Assembly: GCA_003242355.1 (NCBI GenBank)
Contig: QGUH01000364.1
Span: forward strand, 1-5,103
Length of the DNA stretch: 5,103 nt
DNA from: Pseudomonadota bacterium
Lineage (GTDB): Bacteria; Myxococcota_A; Polyangia; Polyangiales; Polyangiaceae
Direction: 5' to 3'
In this document: positions 1 to 4,983 of the stretch, in pieces
How positions within the stretch are numbered: position 1 is the first letter of the stretch
Layout of the letters: every line of letters begins with the position of its first letter
Program-made: the position numbers and the translations under genes
The notes under the pieces: generated by a model
Seen by the model: the letters and a program-made list of their open reading frames with translations, nothing else
Database searches by the model: none
What the model was told of the DNA's origin: nothing

Positions 1-544
1 TGGCGCCGGCAGTGTCGCGGTGCCCGCGCCCCCCGGGCAGCCCCTGGCGCTCCGACTCGCCGGCTACCGCGGCGCCGAGGCCGAGGCAGATCTCGCGCGC
101 GATGTAGACGGCGAGGCCGAGCGGCATGGTCTGTCCGGTGTGCGCGAGCACCGCGATCATGTCCGCGACCGAAGGGCCGTCGAGGTACTCGAGCGCCAGG
201 AAGTGCCGCCCGTCGTCTTCGCCGAAGTCGTACACCTGAACGACGTTCGGGTGTTTGATCAGCCCGAGAATCTTGGCTTCCGCGACGAACAGGCGGATGA
301 ACTCCGCGTCTTCCGCGAGCTCCGGAAGGATACTCTTGATGATGAGCTCGCGTTCGTAACCGGCCGGGCCGCGCGCCTTGGCGCGGAACGCTTCGGCCAT
401 GCCTCCGGCCCCGATGCGCTCGATGATTTCGTAACGACCGATGCGGGCAGGAATGGTCGACTGGCGACCGGAGCGGAATCGCCCCGAGCTGTCCGGGTCG
501 AGCCCCGTTTGGGGGAGGACCTCCTGTTCGCCGGGCTTTGCCAA
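1..544 (-). CDS. Ser/Thr protein kinase, N-terminal part (runs off the window)
   Basis: Eukaryotic-like (Hanks-type) Ser/Thr kinase that would phosphorylate cytoplasmic proteins; 181 residues are visible. After a ~35-residue polar leader the kinase fold begins at IGRYEIIERIGAGGMAEAF (residues 35-53, glycine-rich loop). Catalytic lysine K70 lies in ELIIKSIL, the helix-C glutamate is E89 (FVAEAKIL), then HPNVVQVYDFG (98-108) and the hinge LALEYLDG (116-123). An HRD triplet sits at 175-177. The start is TTG at 544-542: it is the only NTG start between the in-frame stop at 557-559 and the glycine loop, and it has AGAGG 7 nt upstream. It lies 12 nt after the response-regulator stop, so the two are probably co-transcribed and translationally coupled. 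Odd: residues 157-181 poorly match the family. The HRD is preceded by LPGGRG rather than a hydrophobic residue and followed by TAGA rather than the usual xKPxN/xSPxN. The C-terminal half is outside the window. Confidence 0.88.
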   Translation of the reverse strand, partial: MAKPGEQEVLPQTGLDPDSSGRFRSGRQSTIPARIGRYEIIERIGAGGMAEAFRAKARGPAGYERELIIKSILPELAEDAEFIRLFVAEAKILGLIKHPNVVQVYDFGEDDGRHFLALEYLDGPSVADMIAVLAHTGQTMPLGLAVYIAREICLGLGAAVAGESERQGLPGGRGHRDTAGA

Positions 545-551
545 TGCAGCG

Positions 552-556
552 CCTCT
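552..556 (-). promoter_or_regulatory. Shine-Dalgarno sequence of the kinase gene
   Basis: AGAGG on the minus strand directly follows the response-regulator TGA (with the stop it reads GAAGAGG). A 7-nt spacer separates it from TTG at 544. This supports the non-ATG start and suggests that ribosomes finishing the regulator reinitiate on the kinase. Confidence 0.65.
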
Positions 557-937
557 TCAGCGAGAGGGGAGTGTGCTCGGAACGAACCGCCGCACGACGG
601 AAAGCAACTCATCCATCATCACCGGTTTGACGACGACGTCCTCCACGTCGAGAAAGTACGGGGACGTCGGGTCTTTCTTCGCGGCAGCGGAGAGCGCGAC
701 CACGGGAATGGGAGCGAGTCGCGGATCGGCATTTTTCGCCTCGCAGAACTGCCATCCGTTCATGATCGGCATGATGAGATCGACGAGAATGACGTGCGGC
801 GGGATTGCCTCCTGCAGGTAATCGAGCCCCTCGCGTCCGTTGCCGACCGTGGCCACGTGGAAGCCTTCCATGGCGAGGGCTTCCGCGAGCGCTTCACGGA
901 GCTCGATGTCGTCATCGATGATCAGCACGTCGGCCAC
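557..937 (-). CDS. Single-domain response regulator (CheY-like receiver)
   Basis: A 126-residue receiver with no output domain, so it would act through protein contacts in the cytoplasm. Key residues: acidic pocket D8-D9-D10 (VLIIDDD), phospho-acceptor D53 (VILVDLIMPIMNGW), switch S83 (VVALSA) and K104 (DVVVKPV), all in the canonical order and spacing. The length is typical of a stand-alone receiver. The start is GTG at 937, giving MADVLIIDDD. GGAGG lies 6 nt upstream, and any longer reading runs into arginine-rich non-coding sequence and hemG. It is the first gene of a two-gene unit with the Ser/Thr kinase downstream. No histidine kinase is in view, so its phosphodonor is unknown. It could receive phosphate from a distant histidine kinase or modulate the neighbouring Ser/Thr kinase; both are inference. 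Confidence 0.93.
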   Translation of the reverse strand: MADVLIIDDDIELREALAEALAMEGFHVATVGNGREGLDYLQEAIPPHVILVDLIMPIMNGWQFCEAKNADPRLAPIPVVALSAAAKKDPTSPYFLDVEDVVVKPVMMDELLSVVRRFVPSTLPSR

Positions 938-943
938 AGAGAA

Positions 944-948
944 CCTCC
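944..948 (-). promoter_or_regulatory. Shine-Dalgarno sequence of the response regulator
   Basis: GGAGG on the minus strand, 6 nt before GTG at 937. It fixes the start of the receiver gene at a non-ATG codon, exactly at the first beta strand. Confidence 0.8.
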
Positions 949-1040
949 AAACGGAAAAGCCCCGGCCAAACAACGGGGGCGCGCGCTCGTCCTCCGGGCA
1001 TTCGAAGGGGCGAGCACGGGGCGAGCGCCACCGCTGCCAC

Positions 1041-1062
1041 AACGACGGCGAACGCCGTCGTT
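1041..1062. promoter_or_regulatory. Perfect 10-bp inverted repeat upstream of the response regulator (candidate operator)
   Basis: AACGACGGCG, 2 nt, CGCCGTCGTT, with both arms perfect. It lies 104 bp before the regulator start and 114 bp after the hemG stop. On the minus strand a weak extended -10-like element, TGCTAGAAC (1068-1060), abuts it, so the palindrome would cover the predicted transcription start, as an operator often does. No convincing -35 was found. Just upstream are the overlapping palindromes CGCGGT-G-ACCGCG (1075-1087) and ACCGCGGT (1082-1089). It could instead be a terminator hairpin for hemG, but no T tract follows on the minus strand. The symmetry is seen directly; the function is inferred. 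Confidence 0.4.
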
Positions 1063-1175
1063 CTAGCAGCTTCGCGCGGTGACCGCGGTGAGTGGGATCA
1101 TGCTGCGACCGCGGCGCTTTGCGCACGCGTGTCTTCGCGCCCCGTGGGTTTTTGCCGCGCGGTGTGAAGGCACCG

Positions 1176-1787
1176 TCACTTCGACGCGGAAATCGGCGAT
1201 TCGCCGTAGGACGCCGGGCGCGTGGTCGGCGCTTCGGGAAGACTCTCCGGCGCAGGTCCGAGCTCCCGCGCGAAATCGCGGGCGAAGACGGAGACGGCGT
1301 CCCAGTTCGTGTACTCGTAATCGCGGCTCGTGTCGGTGTCGCCACCCTGGCGCGCGACGATGCGGCGCATGAGAAAGCGAACGAGCGGATTGTACCGAGT
1401 GTAGGTCAGCGCTCCGGCGAAGAACTCGGTACGCGTCGGGCGCACGCCCACGGCGTCGAGGTATCGCTTCAGCGCTTTCTCGGTGTCGATGCGCCCACCT
1501 TCCGCGATCACGGAGAGCCCCACCGAGAAGAAGGCCCAGTGTTTGGCCGCGAGCTCCTCGCGGTGCTCGCGGAGGAAGCGCTTCACGGCGCGGCCGTAGG
1601 TGCCCCCGAGAATCGGCGCGCCGACGAGCACCGCGTCGAACGAGTCGAGGGAGCGCCCGGAAGAGAAGCGTGCAGCCGTGGCAACCTCGACCGAGTGCCC
1701 TTCCATGCGCAGCGTTGCCGCGATGTGTTCCGCGACCCGGGCGGTGTGACCGTAGCGGGTCGCATAGACGACGAGCAGGCGAGCCAT
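1176..1787 (-). CDS. hemG: HemG-like flavodoxin, menaquinone-dependent protoporphyrinogen IX dehydrogenase
   Basis: Flavodoxin-fold protein, 203 residues, predicted to oxidise protoporphyrinogen IX to protoporphyrin IX in haem synthesis, passing electrons through FMN to the quinone pool at the membrane. The first strand and FMN phosphate loop are LLVVYATRYGHTA (4-16). The second strand and flavin loop are DAVLVGAPILGGTYGRAVKR (51-70), then WAFFSVGLS (84-92). The C-terminal half carries the block that separates HemG from ordinary flavodoxins: FAGALTYTRYNPLVRFLMRR (123-142), then GGDTDTSRDYEYTNWD (148-163) and a final helix VFARDFAREL. Escherichia coli HemG is about 181 residues; the excess here is a Pro/Ser/Thr-rich tail (177-203) of no known role. 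ATG at 1787 was chosen because it begins the first strand; GTG at 1799 is the alternative, and neither has a strong Shine-Dalgarno sequence. It looks monocistronic, divergent from the sirtuin. Confidence 0.85.
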   Translation of the reverse strand: MARLLVVYATRYGHTARVAEHIAATLRMEGHSVEVATAARFSSGRSLDSFDAVLVGAPILGGTYGRAVKRFLREHREELAAKHWAFFSVGLSVIAEGGRIDTEKALKRYLDAVGVRPTRTEFFAGALTYTRYNPLVRFLMRRIVARQGGDTDTSRDYEYTNWDAVSVFARDFARELGPAPESLPEAPTTRPASYGESPISASK

Positions 1788-1921
1788 GGCCGGGTTCACG
1801 AGCAGGCGCCGTGCCAAGACGCGATCGCGCTGGTTCCCCCGGGGGGGCCACGCCGCGCAGCGCGCGAGCTGCGTCGGCGCGACCACCGGGCGCAAGGGCT
1901 GCGCCGAAGCAGTCGCTCGGG

Positions 1922-2074
1922 TCAGCGACGGGAACCGAGCGCGAGTTGGCTCACGATCAGCGGCGGGCTCTCGCGGAGCATGCGGACCCGAACGGTGGTG
2001 TACCGCCCCGGTGCAACGACGACCGGGAAGGGAGCCGCACTCACGATCCGTGCTGGAACGGGGCGCTCGACGCA
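1922..2074 (-). CDS. Possible small ORF, unknown function (weak)
   Basis: Not recognised. A 50-codon minus-strand reading frame from GTG at 2074 to TGA at 1922-1924; GTG at 2044 and ATG at 1981 are alternative starts. I count G or C at the third position in 37 of 50 codons, higher toward the C-terminus. The middle has alternating hydrophobic residues suggesting beta strands (PFPVVVAPGRYTTVRVRM, then SPPLIVSQLALG), unlike the arginine-rich shadows nearby. Against it: no Shine-Dalgarno sequence at any start, an in-frame stop at 2081-2083, short length, and no recognisable family. It could be a small protein, the tail of a decayed gene, or chance. It lies 134 bp upstream of hemG in the same orientation. 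Confidence 0.2.
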   Translation of the reverse strand, partial: CVERPVPARIVSAAPFPVVVAPGRYTTVRVRMLRESPPLIVSQLALGSRR

Positions 2075-2099
2075 CGCCGGGTCACGTGGGGCGCGGCTT

Positions 2100-2197
2100 T
2101 TCGGCGAGAATGCAGCGCGAAGAGCATCGCTCGCGAACGGTGGCGCGCACGGGGTCGTCTGGCGGGCTCGTTTCGGTGAGAATGCAGAACGAGGAGC
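2100..2197 (+). repeat. Imperfect 26-bp direct repeat in the sirtuin leader (72-bp offset)
   Basis: Copies at 2100-2125 and 2172-2197 share 22 of 26 bases. The core is GAGAATGCAG, followed by CGAAGAGC in the first copy and CGAGGAGC in the second. The AGGAG of the second copy is the sirtuin ribosome-binding site; the first copy has AAGAG and no suitable start codon behind it. The 72-bp offset keeps both copies in one reading frame (ARMQREEH and VRMQNEEL). The similarity does not continue clearly past the repeat. Confidence 0.6.
2191..2196 (+). promoter_or_regulatory. Shine-Dalgarno sequence of the sirtuin gene
   Basis: GAGGAG with a 9-nt spacer to ATG at 2206. It decides between ATG 2182 (no upstream Shine-Dalgarno), ATG 2206 (best spacing) and ATG 2212 (15 nt away). 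Confidence 0.6.
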
Positions 2198-2205
2198 TTT
2201 GCTGC

Positions 2206-2991
2206 ATGGTGATGGACGACGACGCGCGCGCGCCCGAGATCCCTTCGGAAGTCATCGATGCGCTTCGGCGGGCGGAGCGCGTCGTGGCGTTCACCGGTGC
2301 GGGCATCTCGCAGGAGAGCGGCGTTCCGACCTTTCGCGACGCCCAAAGCGGGCTTTGGGCGCGCTTCTCACCGGAAGAGCTCGCCACGCCCGAAGCGTTT
2401 CGGAGGAACCCGAAGCTCGTATGGGAGTGGTACGCGTACCGGCGCGGGCTCGTCGCCCAGGCCGAGCCCAACCCCGGCCACCGGGCGCTCGTCGACCTCG
2501 CCCGGTGCGTTCCCGAGTTTGCGCTCGTGACCCAGAACGTGGATGGATTGCATCAGCGCGCCGGCAGTCGCGACGTGATCGAGCTGCACGGAAACATCAC
2601 CGCGACCAAGTGCTTCGAAGAAGGCGTGATCGTCGAGGACTACGCGGAGGGCGGAGCCGTGCCGCCGCGGTGCCCCCGCTGTGGCGGCCTACTTCGCCCC
2701 GGGGTCGTCTGGTTTCACGAAGCCCTTCCGGCGGAGGCGCTCGAGCGCGCTCTGGACCGTGCGCGTCGCGCCGACGTCTTCTTGTCGATCGGCACCTCCA
2801 CCGTGGTGTATCCGGCGGCCGAGCTCCCCTTCGTTGCGCGCGAGCACGGCGCGTTCGTCGTCGAGGTGAACCCGCAGCGAACGCCGCTCACCGCAAAAGC
2901 GCATTGCTCGCTTCGAGGCCCATCGGGATCCATCCTCCCTGCGATCGTGCGGGGGCTCGAGCGCGCTTTGGCGGAGTCGAGGGGTTCGTAG
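2206..2991 (+). CDS. Sirtuin, NAD-dependent protein deacylase (SIRT5/CobB-like)
   Basis: A 261-residue sirtuin that uses NAD to remove acyl groups from protein lysines. NAD-binding signatures: AFTGAGISQESGVPTFRD (28-45), TQNVDGLHQRAG (109-120), GTSTVVYPAAELP (196-208) and VNPQRTPL (221-228). The catalytic histidine is H128 in IELHGN. Y76 and R79 (WEWYAYRR) match the Y-x-x-R pair of SIRT5 and Escherichia coli CobB that binds succinyl or malonyl lysine, so desuccinylase/demalonylase activity is likely beside deacetylation. The zinc module is incomplete: C136, C156 and C159 are present, but the usual second cysteine of the first pair is replaced (CFEEG, E139). FGE is FHE here (170-172). Length is normal for bacterial sirtuins. 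ATG 2206 has the best ribosome-binding site; ATG 2182 would add 8 residues. It is divergent from hemG and apparently a single gene. Confidence 0.93.
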   Translation: MVMDDDARAPEIPSEVIDALRRAERVVAFTGAGISQESGVPTFRDAQSGLWARFSPEELATPEAFRRNPKLVWEWYAYRRGLVAQAEPNPGHRALVDLARCVPEFALVTQNVDGLHQRAGSRDVIELHGNITATKCFEEGVIVEDYAEGGAVPPRCPRCGGLLRPGVVWFHEALPAEALERALDRARRADVFLSIGTSTVVYPAAELPFVAREHGAFVVEVNPQRTPLTAKAHCSLRGPSGSILPAIVRGLERALAESRGS

Positions 2992-3006
2992 CCACGCTCG
3001 CCATGG

Positions 3007-3041
3007 CCGTTTCGAGCAGCAGAGTCCGGAGCCCGAGACGG
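3007..3041 (+). terminator. Candidate terminator hairpin of the sirtuin gene
   Basis: CCGTTTCGAGC (3007-3017) pairs with GCCCGAGACGG (3031-3041) over 11 positions, with one G-U pair and one A-C mismatch, around a 13-nt loop, 15 nt after the stop codon. No T tract follows, so intrinsic termination is uncertain. Confidence 0.35.
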
Positions 3042-3469
3042 CAGCGTTCGTGACGTGGGCTCGCCTGCAAACGGGGGATGGCGGGAATCGGAGTCGAGGT
3101 TCTCCGAAACGGCATCCTTCGTAACGCGGGTCCGCTCGCCGTTCGACGATGACGAGCGCCGGAGTCGGGTTCGCCGGGCGTTTGCTTCGTGCCCGGAGTC
3201 GGCACCTGCTGAAACGGCCGCTCGGTATGGCTCCGCCGAGTGGCCGAAAGGGCTCCTGGAGTGCCGTTCCGGTGTCGGCGAGGCGGTTTGACGGGTGTTC
3301 GGACTGCCCTCCGAGCCGGACGACCGCCGGGCGTTCAGTGCGTAAAGTCGCTCATTCCGGCCCGCTCGAGACCATGCGGGGCTGGGGGTGCTCGGCGATG
3401 GCGGAGCGCGCGATTGGGAGTCTGGTGGTGTGAACGGGCCTACGAGTTGCTCCGCGGCCACCACGGACA

Positions 3470-3478
3470 TGATAGCTT
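3470..3478 (+). promoter_or_regulatory. Extended -10 promoter element of the winged-helix gene
   Basis: TGATAGCTT fits TG-n-TAnnnT: an extended -10 with hexamer TAGCTT at 3473-3478. Usual spacing puts transcription start near 3485, only about 4 nt before ATG 3489. TTGCTC at 3447-3452 is a poor, over-spaced -35 candidate. This predicts a leaderless or nearly leaderless mRNA and explains the missing Shine-Dalgarno sequence. Confidence 0.55.
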
Positions 3479-3488
3479 CCCGCGCCTC

Positions 3489-3890
3489 ATGGACAACCAA
3501 ACCGTTCGTGCCGTCGTTGATCGTTTCGTCGAGGATTTGACCGCCGCAATCACCGAGGAAGTTCGGAGTGCGGTCGAGGCTGCGCTGATGGGGAGTGGCC
3601 CCGCTCCAGCGCGGGCGACAGCGCGCGCAGCTGCGCGTCCGAGGGCTCGTGCAGTCAGGGTTGCTCCGCGGGCGAAAGGCGAAAAGCGTTCGCCCGAGGA
3701 GCTCGAGGCACTGACCGCGAAGCTCCGTGGCTACATCGCCAAAAATCCCGGTCAGCGAATCGAGCAGATCGCCCGAGGGCTCGGCACCACGACCAAGGAG
3801 CTGACGCTTCCGGCGAAGAAGCTGCTCGCGGCCAAACAGATCAGCACCAAAGGCGAAAAGCGAGCGACGACGTACTTCCCCCGAGGCTGA
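3489..3890 (+). CDS. Small winged-helix DNA-binding protein with basic Ala/Arg/Pro linker
   Basis: A 133-residue cytoplasmic protein, probably DNA-binding; no specific name can be assigned. Residues 4-33 (QTVRAVVDRFVEDLTAAITE onward) form an acidic amphipathic helix suited to self-association. Residues 38-67 are a flexible basic linker rich in Ala, Arg and Pro, resembling histone-H1-like or AT-hook-like tails. Residues 69-131 look like a winged helix: helix SPEELEALTAKLRGYIAKNP, helix-turn-helix QRIEQIARGLGTTTKEL with helix LPAKKLLAAKQI, then a basic wing ending TKGEKRATTYFP. ATG 3489 is chosen because the ordered N-terminal helix begins there and a -10 element sits just upstream; longer in-frame starts give disordered Arg-rich sequence. 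It is isolated, with gene-free DNA on both sides. A role in nucleoid organisation or transcription control is inference. Confidence 0.8.
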   Translation: MDNQTVRAVVDRFVEDLTAAITEEVRSAVEAALMGSGPAPARATARAAARPRARAVRVAPRAKGEKRSPEELEALTAKLRGYIAKNPGQRIEQIARGLGTTTKELTLPAKKLLAAKQISTKGEKRATTYFPRG

Positions 3891-3911
3891 GCGCGCAACG
3901 CTGCTTGCCCG

Positions 3912-3967
3912 CGCGCTCGGACGGGGTTCATTACTCGCTCCGAGGCGCGCGGGCCGCGCGCCCCTCG
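3912..3967 (+). terminator. Overlapping GC-rich hairpins after the winged-helix gene (candidate terminator)
   Basis: Two alternative structures share bases. Hairpin A: CGCGCTCGGA (3912-3921) pairs with TCCGAG-CGCG (3939-3949, one bulged G) around a 17-nt loop. Hairpin B: CGAGGCGCGC (3941-3950) pairs with GCGCGCC and, past a CC bulge, TCG (3956-3967) around GGGCC. B is very stable and begins 50 nt after the stop codon. No T tract follows, so this may be an mRNA 3'-end barrier rather than a classic intrinsic terminator. Confidence 0.4.
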
Positions 3968-4266
3968 TCCGGTTCTCATCCGCGCTGCGCTCGTGCTTCG
4001 CCGCCGCCGTTCCGTCGAAGCAGACTCTGCAGTGCGCCGTCGCCCCCATCGTGGGCGCTCGTGAGTTGCCTGGCACGCACGCGAGGGCGGGCAGCGCCGA
4101 GCAGGACGGCAGTCGCGGCTCCGCTGACGCGGCCGGCTTCGCAAACTCGACCAGTTTCGCCAGCGCAAGAACGGGCGCGCCCCACGTGGGTCGGGTGCGT
4201 GCGTGTTCGGGGCGGAATACCGTCGGCCCAGCGCAGATGTGCCTCACGTGGGTCGAGTGGTGCGTG

Positions 4267-4305
4267 TTGGAGCGGAACGCCGCCGGCGCCATGCGGGCGC
4301 TCCAA
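4267..4305. repeat. 8-bp inverted repeat inside tandem unit 2
   Basis: TTGGAGCG (4267-4274) and CGCTCCAA (4298-4305) are perfect complements around 23 nt that contain GCCGCCGGCGCC, itself able to fold. In RNA this would be a stable stem-loop. Confidence 0.5.
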
Positions 4306-4394
4306 ACGGGTCGAGCGGGTTGGGAGGGCACCTCACTGGCTCCGATCACGCGAGCGCCGACGGCCCTTCACGTAGGTCGAATGGGTGGCGTTCG

Positions 4395-4420
4395 GGCGGG
4401 GACGCACATGGGTGCCCGCC
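4395..4420. repeat. Hairpin inside tandem unit 4
   Basis: GGCGGG (4395-4400) pairs with CCCGCC (4415-4420); inside, CAC (4405-4407) can pair with GTG (4412-4414). It occupies the same part of its unit as the hairpin of unit 2, but the paired bases differ. Confidence 0.45.
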
Positions 4421-4531
4421 AAAGCATTCGATGACGTGGCTTGGGCGCGCATCGAACGGGGCGTCCGCGCATGGGCGGTGCGCGTCGTGCTCAGTCTGCG
4501 TATTGTCGGAGCGTTGCAGTCAGCGAGGGCG

Positions 4532-4550
4532 GTGGGGGCTGGCCCCCGAC
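4532..4550. repeat. Strong GC hairpin after the tandem array
   Basis: GTGGGGG (4532-4538), loop CTGG, CCCCC (4543-4547), one bulged G, then AC (4549-4550). No T tract follows on the plus strand, and no gene ends nearby. Confidence 0.4.
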
Positions 4551-4955
4551 TCTGAGAGGCCATCCAAGGTGGAGCCTCAAACGGACGAAACGCGCAAAGG
4601 CGCAAGCAATGCGGGGACCCGCCGTGGACGACGGTGCCACCGATTGGGGTCGAAAAGGAATGACCTGAAAGGAGGGGAGCGAGCGGTCCGCCCACACGGA
4701 AGAGCTGCCATCAGGCTGGCGTGCCTTGGCATCGAGTGGAGCCCCGGAGGCGCTCACGTGTTCGAACTCGCGTCGGGTTCCGCACGAACCGCCACGGATC
4801 CGCTGCGGCGGCAACGAGAGGCGCGCGCACGGGTGCAAGCTCACGAAGAGGTTGGCGGCCGTGGCCCGGTGTCGGCGAGGTGAGTCTTCCGTAATGCGCT
4901 TTCGGCGTGCCCTCGGTGCGACGAGGTACTGAGTGGCTGCGCAGGGATCGAGAGA

Positions 4956-4974
4956 ATCGAACATAGGGTTCGAT
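4956..4974. repeat. Perfect 7-bp inverted repeat, ATCGAAC/GTTCGAT
   Basis: Arms at 4956-4962 and 4968-4974 flank ATAGG. It lies in a locally less GC-rich patch 10 bp before a second palindrome, so a protein-binding site or small hairpin is plausible. Confidence 0.5.
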
Positions 4975-4983
4975 GGGCGCGAC

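Larger units (their letters stand above)
1788..2205. other. Divergent intergenic region between hemG and the sirtuin gene
   Basis: A 418-bp GC-rich spacer that must hold the promoters of both flanking genes. In-frame extensions of either gene into it read as Arg/Ser/Gly-rich strings without domain character, so they are treated as non-coding. It contains CCCCCGGGGG inside a longer near-palindrome (1831-1850), an imperfect 26-bp direct repeat (2100-2125 and 2172-2197), and a weak minus-strand small ORF (1922-2074). No clear -35/-10 pair could be assigned on either strand. Confidence 0.6.
2992..3488. other. Intergenic region after the sirtuin gene, no gene seen
   Basis: A 497-bp spacer. Open frames exist on both strands but translate to Arg/Ser/Pro-rich sequence without family features. 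It contains a candidate terminator hairpin just after the sirtuin (3007-3041), three scattered GGAGTCG words, and a 15-mer (3269-3283, CCGGTGTCGGCGAGG) that recurs exactly at 4866-4880. Its right end holds the promoter of the winged-helix gene. Confidence 0.6.
4183..4480. repeat. Degenerate tandem repeat, period about 62 bp, about five units
   Basis: Unit heads: CACGTGGGTCG at 4183 and 4245, a decayed ACGGGTCG at about 4306, CACGTAGGTCG at 4369, and GACGTGGCTTG at 4433. Head-to-head spacings are 62, about 61, about 63 and 64. The first two units align over 45 positions with about 38 identities and two 1-nt gaps (4183-4227 versus 4245-4287), including GTGCGTGTT and GCGGAA. The fourth and fifth units share the head and a GGGG...CATGGG tail; the third is weakest. 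The first head is a perfect palindrome, CCCACGTGGG (4181-4190). The latter halves of units 2 and 4 can form hairpins. Copies are contiguous and diverged, with no unique spacers, so this is not a CRISPR array. Confidence 0.6.

Noticed and set aside
20..1066. Plus-strand 348-codon open frame
   Set aside because: It is antisense to the kinase and response regulator, whose minus-strand frames carry full family motifs; its translation is a charged, Arg/Glu/Asp-rich shadow.
938..1345. N-terminal extension of the response regulator up to an ATG at 1345
   Set aside because: The extension is Arg/Pro/Ser-rich, overlaps hemG, and ignores GTG 937, which has GGAGG 6 nt upstream and begins exactly at the receiver fold.
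1786..2205. Long in-frame extension of the sirtuin from 1786 (401 codons)
   Set aside because: The extra residues are Arg/Gly/Ser-rich with no domain features, and the best ribosome-binding site lies before ATG 2206.
2715..4349. 544-codon minus-strand open frame
   Set aside because: It is antisense to the sirtuin and winged-helix genes, with low-complexity Ser/Arg/Pro-rich translation; it is open because of high GC.
4183..4480. CRISPR array
   Set aside because: Repeats are about 62 bp, contiguous and diverged, with no constant short repeat alternating with unique spacers and no cas genes in view.
4668..4677. Strong Shine-Dalgarno-like AAAGGAGGGG
   Set aside because: No ATG, GTG or TTG lies at a usable distance downstream.
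4203..4883. 226-codon plus-strand frame across the tandem array
   Set aside because: It crosses repeats with a period not divisible by three, so units are read in different frames; composition is Arg/Gly/Ser-rich and no motif is seen.
4950..4980. tRNA T-arm or tRNA-derived attachment site suggested by GGTTCGAT
   Set aside because: No acceptor, D or anticodon arms could be laid out on either strand, and the 5-bp T-stem rule is not met.
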